Shown: positions 34,130 through 43,436 of the stretch, piece after piece | How the letters are laid out: every line of letters starts with the position of its first letter | How positions within the stretch are numbered: the stretch's first letter is position 1 | Origin: Branchiostoma floridae | Taxonomy: Eukaryota; Chordata; Leptocardii; Amphioxiformes; Branchiostomatidae | Assembly (NCBI RefSeq): GCF_000003815.2 | Contig: NC_049996.1 | Span: 758,789-822,788 of the forward strand | Reading direction: 5' to 3' | DNA: 64,000 nt | Translations under genes and position numbers: made by a program | The notes under the pieces: generated by a model | What the model was told of the DNA's origin: nothing | The model's input: the letters and a program-made list of their open reading frames with translations, nothing else | The model's database searches: none

Positions 34130-35230
34130 ATAAGAAGATGATTGAAGCTACGATGTTAATACAGTTATACCTATACTCAATATACTTTTGCTTGGGTAGA
34201 CTATATTACTTATTATTGCTTTTCCAGTGTTTACAATCTGTTTTAATACACATACAATATCACGTGATAAAAATGAATGAAGGATGAAAGTTTGTTTTTT
34301 ACAGTCAACTATAAACATGTTATATGTACATAGAGTGGACAATAGACATCTGCTGTGGAAAATTTGAAATTGCAACATTTGACTTAGTGAAAACAGCAAC
34401 TAGAGACTGTCAGTAAATGTGACTTTGGATTTCTTATTTGGCTGCAGTGTAAGTGTATCATTTTGAACATTATAAACTGAGTGTAATTTACATACATTCT
34501 TCCTAATGTTATCTTCATTGCCCTGATATGAGACAGCTGACATGCCTACATTTGTACTTAAGGGTGTTTTACTAATGGTAACTACGAAATGTTAGATGAA
34601 TTTGATTGTAGACATTCTGGACCACCTTTCTGTCAGTCATAAGTTTATCAGTACTTAAAATCTAACCACTCAACTGGCAGTAATAATCAATAATACCGAA
34701 AGCAAGCCTTTATTGCTTATTTTTTAGATATGAGTAGCTTAACTTGATAGGCTATAACCACTGATTGACTACTTTGTTCTAGCCACAACAGATAAGTTTA
34801 TGTTAACATTAGACAAACCTTTAAAATACATGCTTTACAACACATACAATATCGAGTATAGTAGTAACTATGGATTGTGAATGATAGTGAACCTTAATTA
34901 TGATATATTTGCAAAAAATGGAAATGGTAAAATGTACATGAAAAACATTTACTGAGTATCAACAGTGAATAGCAACTGTCCATAGAACAGGTGGCAGTTT
35001 TTGTATTTGAGTGGACTGAAGCGTTCATGGTTATGTTTTAAACAGTATGATTTGCGTGTAATTGAACTTTTTCAGAATCTGTTATCTTGATTGCCTGAAG
35101 ATGAAACAGCTGGCGCCCTATCTTAAGTGTGTTTTGCTGATGCAAACTACGAATGTTGGATGTATTTGACGCTTGTATCAACTGCATGATTTGGTGTTGC
35201 GCTTGTTTAACTGAGAACATGTACACTCCT
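34130..35230 (+). repeat. two degenerate copies of the LRAT-octad 3' flank
   Basis: 34130-34650 and about 34700-35230 resemble each other. Shared phrases are cacatacaatatc; gttatcttcattgcc / gttatcttgattgcc; gagacagctgac / gaaacagctggc. They also resemble the sequence after gene 2 (40010-40700; gcttgggtaggttat versus gcttgggtagactat). No octad or LRAT coding sequence remains between them. Confidence 0.6.
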
Positions 35231-35855
35231 GTAAAATGATTTTATCAAATGTTGGCTTTGTACTTGACGATGGCTGAAAGAATGCCTCATTGTAGCACTG
35301 GGAAATGGTTTCAATTGTTTTCCTTTGATTTATTCCTTTGCATGAAATAAATGTTTCTTTACACTCACTGTTTCTTACTATTTTCTATGTAAGTATGCTG
35401 CATACGGTGTATTCTAGTATATTAGGGGTGCTGTACTCTGGTATTTTAGGGGTGAAATTTATAGTTGTTTCATGTAATCAAGGGGAATACGAAAGATTTA
35501 CAAAGACTAGAAAAGCCTACATTTGCTTTAGGAGCAAATACAGCACATTTCGCCCAGCACCGCCCCTTGTAAAAACGGACCGTTCCAAATTTGAATGTAA
35601 AAAAATGTTACCCCTGCGAGAATGGGCTATTCCGGTTGCATGTCAGGTTACATAGACCAGTTCAAAACACCTCAACACAATAAGACTTTAATGTAAAGTT
35701 TAAGACTTATCCGCAATTCTCTAGCCCGGACAGGTTCTCGCTCCATGAGGATCGCAGTACGATGTGCCCTATGTGGCAAAAATTGGCATTTTGAATAGGA
35801 CTGTTTAGCCATAGCCGATGCTGTAGAGCGGGTATGAAATAGGGTTTTACTATAT

Positions 35856-35869
35856 GGTCAATATTGACC
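35856..35869. promoter_or_regulatory. 14-bp perfect palindrome, copy 1
   Basis: GGTCAATATTGACC, followed by gacgaaggccacatgttac. Two GGTCA half-sites are inverted with a 4-bp spacer, which resembles a nuclear-receptor inverted repeat. It is conserved unchanged in the second flank copy at 36935-36948. Confidence 0.35.
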
Positions 35870-36359
35870 GACGAAGGCCACATGTTACAAACATGAGAGA
35901 AAAAAACGTGCTCGAGATGAATTATTTCTTAATAGATATTACGTGACGACTTTGTTTGGGACAATTCTGTGAGAAAATGCACGTGTTTACCTTTCGTAGG
36001 AATCACATAAAACGAATTTGCCATTTTACTGGATGAGCCATTTTATTGAGTTAGCAAAATAAAGCTGCTGTCAGGTAACTCATGTGCTGTTGACTTTGTA
36101 ACCCTGGTAACCGGATCAAGTTTACGTACACCGCCGAGTCAGCCATTTTACTTCCCTATTGTGTGGGCTTGTTACCTATAGATTTCAGATCTATCAAGCT
36201 CGTGTGTTATAGTTCCTTCTCCCGGGCAACTCTGGCATAGAGAACCTTGCTTGGCTATGGTGAAAATCGCGAACCAGCGTTCCCTCAAGTTATAAACGTG
36301 GCCGCTCTAAAGGTCTGCAAAGGAGGCTGTATGTGTACTTTCTCTCTTGTTGAAAACAG

Positions 36360-36453
36360 TTATCTGCAGCAAGGCGCGATTGTCTAGTGCTTAACCCAGA
36401 GTGTGGAGCTGAAGCGCACCGGGTTAGTTGCATGTCATCACCTTTCCAACAAG
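36360..36453 (+). promoter_or_regulatory. alternative 5' exon upstream of LRAT-octad gene 2
   Basis: Acceptor gaaaacag and donor caag|gtacgt, homologous to 31761-31851. Spliced to 37877 it would give an open frame with an in-frame ATG at 36432 (MSSPFQQVPEKTM...). That would add 12 residues to the protein. Confidence 0.35.
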
Positions 36454-36934
36454 GTACGTAAAACAGAAACAAAATGTTCATCAAATCATTATAGAGACGC
36501 TAAGATTCAGGTAAAAATGTGCTATTTGTGCTGATTTCTTTCTAGAAGGACCTTGCTAATATTGAATGAAGGTATTGCTCATCGTCTTACATTTGTATTA
36601 TACATAACGTAAGAAATACCGTTTGTAGGAACTGAAATAAGATTATTTTGCTGCCAGGTAACTAAGGTACTGTTGACTTTGTAAGCCTGCTCGGTAAACT
36701 TAAACACGTTCGAGTTTCCCTCCGAGTCCGACATTTAACCCGTAGTCAGCATTTTGTATGGAGGTCCTTTTATTGGATTAGCGAGTGCATGCCGTAGTCA
36801 TGAGCACCCCGGAACTTGTCCGTATCTCTAGATCTCTACTCAGGCAAGTCCTCATTCTACGAGGATCGCAGTGCGATATGCCTGTTTAGCCACAGCCGAT
36901 ACCGTAGGGTTTATATGAATTAGGGTTTTACAAT

Positions 36935-36948
36935 GGTCAATATTGACC
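36935..36948. promoter_or_regulatory. 14-bp perfect palindrome, copy 2
   Basis: Identical GGTCAATATTGACC in the second copy of the duplicated flank, with the same downstream sequence, about 1.0 kb upstream of the gene 2 start. Confidence 0.35.
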
Positions 36949-37368
36949 GACGAAGGCCACATGTTACAACATGCAAAAAAAAAAACGTTCTCACGATGAA
37001 TGCTTTCTTGATAGATGTGACGGCTGCATTTTGGACAATTCTTTGAGAAAATTCATATTTCTACCATAATGTGCCTTTTTATTGTATGTCTGTGAATTAT
37101 TGATCGATCTTATTGTGGTATCAAAGTTATCCTGCTGTCAGGTAACTCAGGTGCTGTTGACTTTGTAACCCTGGTCAAGTAAACACGCCCGCCAAGTACG
37201 CAACTTTCTACTGACAAGTATTGTGTGTGCTTGACAATGACCACCAACAGGAACTAGACGTTTTTTTTTCAATTTATCAATTCTTGTGTCTTAAGATAGA
37301 CTTTTGATATGCCTAACATTGATCTCTCTGAGTCAAAATAGATATGTTCTTTCTACCTTTTTACCCAG

Positions 37369-37450
37369 ATATCCGCAACAAGGCGCCATTGTTTCACTCA
37401 CCTGCTTAACCCAGGGTGTGTAGCTAACAGTTAATCGCTTTTTCAGCAAG
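37369..37450 (+). promoter_or_regulatory. proximal 5' UTR exon of LRAT-octad gene 2
   Basis: Acceptor ttacccag and donor caag|gtacgt. Spliced to the coding exon at 37877, its in-frame TAA (aacagttaa) lies upstream of the ATG, fixing the protein start at 37891. Confidence 0.5.
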
Positions 37451-37890
37451 GTACGTAAAACAAGACAACTGTTCACTACATCATTATGGAAATGATAAGA
37501 TTTAGGTGGCAAAGGAATCTTTTTATTTCATTTCTTCATCAATTCGTGCCGATGTATTCAGAGAAAGGCCTGGCTATCATTAAGTAAATGTATTTGTCAT
37601 CATCACATTTGTTGAACTGTGCGTTTTCCAGTAGAAGTATAAGAATTTCCCCTTGAATTAGGTAAGAATTTGCGTGATTTAAGTCTAATGATATTTACCT
37701 CTACTTATCTTCCTAATGCCGCAAGTATGAAATTCTCATCTTATACTACTATGAAATTATAGTATTTTCTAATGATGTTTTCACTGTGAACCGTGTTCGA
37801 TGTATGATTATTGCAAATCATTTGCAAATTAACGATACGTAACTGAATTTAACACTTCAAATGTATCACCATATAGTACCAGAGAAGACC

Positions 37891-39804
37891 ATGCCGCCAT
37901 TCAAGGAAATCAAGGTACGCGAGGTGAGAGATCTACACAGGGGAGACCAGATTGCGATTGACAGAGTAGCCTACAAGCATCACATGATCGTGACTGAATA
38001 CCCCACAGATCTTACAGAAGTATCTGTCATTCAGTATACTAACGATGTTTGGCCTGGTGTAACTGGCATAATAGCATGCAGTGGTAGGTCAGGAGTTCCT
38101 ATAGCTATAGCAAAAGTTCGTGCAGACGTGGAGGACATCTCTTCAGACGTAAGACGGGCTAAAGTATACCGCATAGATTATGACGAATGCTTCTTCTCCC
38201 CAGACGAAATTGTACAGAGAGCTAAAAGTAAACTTGGTGAAAGTAAATACTGTCCGTTTACAAACAACTGCGAGCATTTTGCCACCTGGTGTAAAACGGG
38301 AATTCACGAGAGCTCGCAGGTCAAGTCTGCGGGGAAGGCGGTAGCTAGGGAGGGGACCAAAACTGCCATGAAAGAAACAGCGAATACAGTATTAAGCGAA
38401 GGTGCCAAGTCTGTAGCTGGAGAAGGGGCAAAGCAGGCAGCAAAGGAGGGGACCAAAACTGTTATGAAAGATACAGCGAATACAGTAGTAAAAGAAGGTG
38501 CCAATTCTGTAGCTGGAGAAGGAGCAAAGCAGGCAGCAAGGGAGGGGGGCAAAACTGTCATGAAAGAAACAGCAAAGACAGCAGTGAAAGAAGGCTCCAA
38601 ATCTGTAGCTGGAGAAGGGGTAAAACAGGTAGGAAAGGAGGGGACCAAAACTGTCATGAAAGAAACAGCAAAGACAGCAGTGAAAGAAGGCTCCAAATCT
38701 GTAGCTGGAGAAGGGGCTAAGCATGTAGCAAAGGAGGGGACCAAAACTGTCATGAAAGATACAGCGAATACAGTATTAAGCGAAGGTGCCAAGTCTGTAG
38801 CTGGAGAAGGGGTAAAACAGGTAGCAAGGGAGGGGACTGGAGTAGCCATGACAGAAGCAGGAAATGAAGCATTTAAGGAAACACTCGTAATGATAAGCAC
38901 ACCATTCTCTGCAGGCCAGGCAATTAGGGAAGCATCTGTAAATTTAAAATATCCCGTAGTGAACCTTGTTATCGAAAGGGCTGCAAGTGACCTTGCAACA
39001 GACGCAGTGAAGACAACACTAGCTTATGAGACAACTATCATAAAAGCTGCCATGGAAGAAGCATTATTAAAGGAAACACTCAGTGAGATAAGCAATCCAT
39101 TCAAAACAGGCCAAGCAATAAACGAAGCAATAAACGAAGCAACGAGGTCGATGTTTGAAAGCGCAACAGGCTTAAGAATGATATACCCTGTAAAGAACTT
39201 TGGCCTTCTGATGGCTGAAAGGACTGCAAGCGAGTTTGCAAAAGACGTCGTAAAGGAAAACACGAAACAATTAGCAAAGGAGGGGGCCAAATCTGTCACA
39301 AAGGACACAGCAAAGACAGCATTAAACGAAGGTGCTAAGTCTGTAGCTGGAGAAGGAGCAAAGCAGGCAGCAAGGGAGGGGGGCAAAACTGTTATAAAAG
39401 AAACAGCAAAAAAGGCAGTGAAAGAAGGTGTCAGGTCTGCAGCTAGAGAAGGTGCAATGCAGGCAGCAAAGTCAGGGGGGAAATCTCTTGGCAAGAAAAT
39501 AATGGAGTGTCAGGGGAAAATTGGCATTGGACTAACTATGGCAGTAGAAACCTATGACCTCTACAACCGCACTAGGGAATCTAAGAAGAAACGTGACAAT
39601 GGCGAGATTTCACAAAATGATTTTGAGAAACAGGTAGCCACTCATGCCGTTAAGGGTGTCGTTAAGGGTGCCGTCTCCCTTGTTGGAAGTACCTTGGGAC
39701 AAACCTTAATCCCCATACCTTTCGTAGGTGGTATGGTGGGAGGGATGGCTGGGAAGGGAGCTGTTCGGGTAGGTGAGTGGGGACTGCAATACTTGACCAA
39801 TTAA
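37891..39804 (+). CDS. LRAT/NC-domain protein with expanded octapeptide repeats (gene 2, 637 aa)
   Basis: The coding exon starts at 37877 after acceptor catatag; ATG 37891 corresponds to the start of gene 1. The LRAT/NC domain (about residues 10-138) has His31 in YKHHMIV, Gln48 in VIQYTND and Cys127 in NNCEHFATWC. Residues 150-325 are 22 octads of the type SVAGEGAK / QAAKEGTK / TVMKETAK / TAVKEGSK, arranged as 32-residue (96-bp) superrepeats. Residues about 326-459 hold two related helical segments (KETLVMISTPFSAGQAI and KETLSEISNPFKTGQAI). Residues 460-531 are nine more octads, matching the nine of gene 1. The C-terminal segment (YDLYNRT, then LIPIPFVGGMVGGMAGKGA) is shared with gene 1. There is no signal peptide. 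The role is unknown; a cytosolic or membrane-associated thiol enzyme is inferred. Confidence 0.88.
   Translation: MPPFKEIKVREVRDLHRGDQIAIDRVAYKHHMIVTEYPTDLTEVSVIQYTNDVWPGVTGIIACSGRSGVPIAIAKVRADVEDISSDVRRAKVYRIDYDECFFSPDEIVQRAKSKLGESKYCPFTNNCEHFATWCKTGIHESSQVKSAGKAVAREGTKTAMKETANTVLSEGAKSVAGEGAKQAAKEGTKTVMKDTANTVVKEGANSVAGEGAKQAAREGGKTVMKETAKTAVKEGSKSVAGEGVKQVGKEGTKTVMKETAKTAVKEGSKSVAGEGAKHVAKEGTKTVMKDTANTVLSEGAKSVAGEGVKQVAREGTGVAMTEAGNEAFKETLVMISTPFSAGQAIREASVNLKYPVVNLVIERAASDLATDAVKTTLAYETTIIKAAMEEALLKETLSEISNPFKTGQAINEAINEATRSMFESATGLRMIYPVKNFGLLMAERTASEFAKDVVKENTKQLAKEGAKSVTKDTAKTALNEGAKSVAGEGAKQAAREGGKTVIKETAKKAVKEGVRSAAREGAMQAAKSGGKSLGKKIMECQGKIGIGLTMAVETYDLYNRTRESKKKRDNGEISQNDFEKQVATHAVKGVVKGAVSLVGSTLGQTLIPIPFVGGMVGGMAGKGAVRVGEWGLQYLTN
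38338..38865 (+). repeat. coding tandem repeat: 22 octads in 96-bp superrepeats
   Basis: The DNA phrase gtagctggagaagg recurs every 96 bp with small changes, for example gaaggtgccaag versus gaaggctccaaa. At protein level the period is exactly eight residues with consensus x-[VA]-x-[KGR]-[ED]-[GT]-x-[KN]. Homogeneity is higher here than in the second block (39268-39483), showing recent expansion. Confidence 0.93.
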
Positions 39805-40009
39805 GATTTTATGGCCATGACTAACGTGGGTCCATAACATCTGGGCAACTTGCAATTGTCCGTGAATATATCGAAGGAACAGTCCACTTAACCATGTGGC
39901 TGTCTGTAATGTGATGACTGTTTTTTAGCGTGCGAAGATCAGAGGTCAAAGCTCCTACACCTCCAGTTTGTAATGATTTAATACATAATGTCATACTTCA
40001 TACAGCTGT

Positions 40010-40700
40010 TTCTCTGTGGTGCATAGATTAAGACGAATCTACTGTATATATTTGTTAACTATATAAGTTAACTATATAGCTATATAACTAAATTAGTAGA
40101 CAACTCGGAAAGCATTAAACTGGCGCGGTATAATGCTAGTTAATAAATGCTAAGTTAAGAAAATAGAGAGCTATTAATTTTGTTATTATGAATAATATAA
40201 CTGTGTTACAGATTGCTTGGGTAGGTTATGTTACTACATGTAATTTTCAGAAACTGTTAGAGCGTTGGGTGTCTTGGACCAGTAGTAATTACCAAGATAG
40301 TCTAAGATATTAAAGGTCTGAGGAGTGGTCATAAGTCCTTATGTAAATCAAGTCAATACATACTTTAGCCTTGTCTATGCACATAGAATGGAAAAGAGAC
40401 GCTTGCTATAAAACAGTTGCAACATTTTACTCAGCGACGATTATGAATAACGTTCCAAGGATAATATTGTCTCTTTAGAACAGGTGACAACTTTGCTTTT
40501 TCAGTTCTCGTTTTGAGCATTAAGTTGTGTGTAATTCAACAGTATTGTAATATAGACATATGTTGATGATGTTTTAATTTCTTAGATATAATACAGCTGA
40601 CTAGATGTTTTGCTAATGTCAACTGCGACTGTAAGCTAATAAGATGTATTTGGTGATTGCATATATTGATGTTTTTCTACTACATCAAATATTGTCTTAA
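40010..40700 (+). repeat. 3' flank of LRAT-octad gene 2, related to 34130-35230
   Basis: It contains gcttgggtaggttat, agaacaggtgaca and atacagctgac in the same order as the copies downstream of gene 1. No coding sequence is seen. Confidence 0.5.
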
Positions 40701-40709
40701 AGTTTGGGA

Positions 40710-43240
40710 TTGGCTTGATGGTGCTTAAATATTCTTCATAACTGTCGTAGTAAATCTGTTTAATATATACTATCAAATAAATGTTTTTTAACACAATTTG
40801 TCTCAAAGATGTATTTTCTCTGTAGGTATACCAGATCTCTGTACTCGTGTATTTTTGGTGGTTATGGCTGTTTATGATTGAACAGAATCGAACCAAAAGT
40901 GTCATAATGTCTACAACTACTATTCAACCAACATTCGTAAACCTACAGCGATTTCTCACTTTCTTCAGAACTCGCAGTTGAACAACTGTTGTTTCATTAC
41001 TTTCAAATTGTTAAGTGCTTGTTTTATGCTTCGAAAAGTGTTCCTCTCTGCATAAAGATTCTAAAATGGAGTTAATGCAACGATGGTGGGGCTCGTCGAC
41101 ACAAAAACGTGTTTAAAGAGGGCCAATATGTCACAACAGGGAAACAACTAGCCCCACCTGGCGTGTCAAGTCAGCATTACAGCATTCTTGATCATGAGGT
41201 TGTGTTACTTTGCAACCCAATAAACGTACTAATAGAAAGAATGAACTACATTTTAAGTGGAAATGAATGCACAAGAAAATATGAAAAAAATGTGTAATGT
41301 ATTGTAGTTACCTAAATTACTCTGGCCATAGTCATTTATAGATGATCAAAAATGTCATAGATAATATAAATGACTTCAATAAATAGAGAAGATGGTGTGT
41401 CTAAAAATAAGTTCAATGCTTTGTACAGAAAATGTTGCAGCATCTTTTACAATATGATCAGTGTAACATTCATTTCAACAATATTGTATGGTAATATAAC
41501 TGAACTCCTTAGTGTAAATGCAGTTGTGAATTGACTAATCAGTGTCTTCATGTAATTCCCGTTCAGTGACCAACACAATTCTTAGAGTCGAATACTAGAC
41601 GGTCTTCGTGTAATCGCCCCCCCACACACACATTAAATTTTAGATAGGAAAGATAAGCATTTATCTATCCCATCAAATGATGGTGGCCATGTCACTAAGT
41701 GGCCATTTATAATCATGTGTTGCATGCTAAATCACTTTTTTGCAGGTAAGTCTAAAGTTTGCTAATTAGTGATATGAGAAAATGAAGAGAGCCGAATAAT
41801 GTTACTATGTCTATCGACATGATAAATAGGTATGAGAAGAACAATACTATCACTAATGATGTCTTTTTATGGGATAACTTCTCTTCACACAGTTTCTAAA
41901 TAAAAGAACAAAAACATTGTAGTTTACATTTTATATCGTCGCTGGTTTCAAAAAGAATGTTAAAGCCCTAGATGATAAATAAAATATAGCTGACTGATAA
42001 AGAAGTTGTGGTGAATCGACTATTCAGAAATATGTCTTTATGTATCCTGTCATTTTTCATGAAATTACAACATTTACCCATCAATATTACAATAGGTATA
42101 TTTACATACATGTGTATACAGAATATATAGATATGTGTATATGTCATGGACATACAAATATGCACTCAGAACTTAAACACTTACAAAGCAATTAAAAGAT
42201 TGACATACAAGTACAAATTGTACAATACAGTAGATGATTTCAATGCTCAATCATATAATAAGAATAAACAATTCTTGTTATTCAACACGACAACAAATAT
42301 TTACATCGCTTGAGACCTCAGGCCTCTGTATACAATCAACTAACCTGTTCATGGTTCCTGCTGCTCATGCCTAGCAAGGTGCATTGTGGGTAATATGTCA
42401 AAGGTCAAAGGACAATGCTTCATGTTTTGTTTATGTCTCAGGGGGCTTCACCTTTGACATATCACCCACAATGCATCATGCTAAGCATGCCAGTTGAAAC
42501 CATGTACAGGCTTATACTATGTCACTGATATGGTAAATAAAGTTTTCATAGATATCAAGATTTCATAGAGAACATGTGGTCCCAGTTTCATTTGACACTA
42601 TGTAGATTTTATTACATCATCTCCAAGAAGATGCAGCTTTTGGGAGTATTTCATACCTCTTTTTAGCCTTGCTTTGGTGAAGGCAAGAAGGTAAACCACT
42701 AGAAACATGTATAGAATACCAGCAAAACATTTTTTAAACAAGACAAAACCTTACATCTGCTTCAGTGCTTGGAGAGTAGATATATGTAAATATACAACCA
42801 GTCTCCACCAGACTTCTTTGGTTGTGGAATAGTGTGGCCAAACAAGGTGAGAAATTTGCTATGAGGAACTACATGTAGCTGGCCATTGAATAACACATGG
42901 TTGTATGTCTAATTCTGTGGCCAGCTTACTAGTCAAATTATTCATCGGATTCGTGCCAATGTCTATTACAATTTTCTGTTTACATGTGTATGCACTGCAA
43001 AATGAATTGTCGGTAATGCATGTATGTTAAAAAAAAAAGACCCCTAAGACATTAACAAACGCATCTGCAAGCATTGTCTGGAGAAGAACTGTTCATATTT
43101 TAGGGGCTTTCACCTTTGATAAACTGTCCAGTGTATCCACAACATATCTTGCTGCACATACACAGTTAAAACCCTGGCTCCGCTTACTCTTTCTCCAACC
43201 AAAGTCGTCTGATGGAGGAACTACCTAAGGTAGCCATATT
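40710..43240. other. non-coding interval, includes probable BMPER 3' UTR
   Basis: AT-rich sequence with no exon recognised on either strand. A foldback element lies at 42366-42490. A minus-strand AATAAA is at 42613-42608, 640 bp after the BMPER stop, and could end that transcript. Confidence 0.5.
42366..42490. mobile_element. MITE / foldback, about 125 bp
   Basis: The left arm gtgcattgtgggtaatatg followed by tcaaaggt is the near reverse complement of the right arm acctttgacatatcacccac followed by aatgcat. The ends also share atgc/tagca. Confidence 0.75.
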
Positions 43241-43248
43241 GGACTCTG

Positions 43249-43436
43249 CTACCGTAATGACCTGGGACACTGTGAGGGATAAACACACATGTGGTGATGT
43301 CTGACCATCCCCGCGGGACACTGACACCCGGGCACACACGGTCTGTTACACCGCTCTACGGAGTTGAGGTTCGCACAGGTCAAAGGGCAAGCTGGTCCGC
43401 AGGTATCCCAGACTGCCCCGCCAGTACATTTGGTAT
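43249..43436 (-). CDS. BMPER: BMPER terminal exon: TIL domain
   Basis: Acceptor ttttctgcag, phase 1 in. It encodes [20 protein letters not shown] and [15 protein letters not shown] and ends CPRSLR with TAG at 43251-43249. The Cys pattern is that of a trypsin-inhibitor-like domain, as at the end of BMPER. Confidence 0.93.

Larger units (their letters stand above)
35740..37480 (+). repeat. tandemly duplicated 5' flank of LRAT-octad gene 2
   Basis: Blocks near 35746, 35856, 36089 and 36360 recur about 1.0-1.1 kb later (36856, 36935, 37155 and 37369). Examples are gaggatcgcagt, ttgaccgacgaaggccacat and ctgttgactttgtaaccctg. The last phrase is also found at 31514 upstream of gene 1 and at 36672. 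The unit includes a 5' exon. Confidence 0.75.

Noticed and set aside
37861-37890. Upstream ATG at 37861 for LRAT-octad gene 2
   Set aside because: It lies before the splice acceptor (catatag) and is intronic in the model. The 37369 exon has an in-frame stop before ATG 37891.
38304-38900. 198-residue minus-strand ORF (and 38392-38724, 39024-39494) opposite LRAT-octad gene 2
   Set aside because: It is the antisense of the octad repeat; the Lys/Glu/Gly/Ala codons give no stops in reverse. It has no domain and no independent support.
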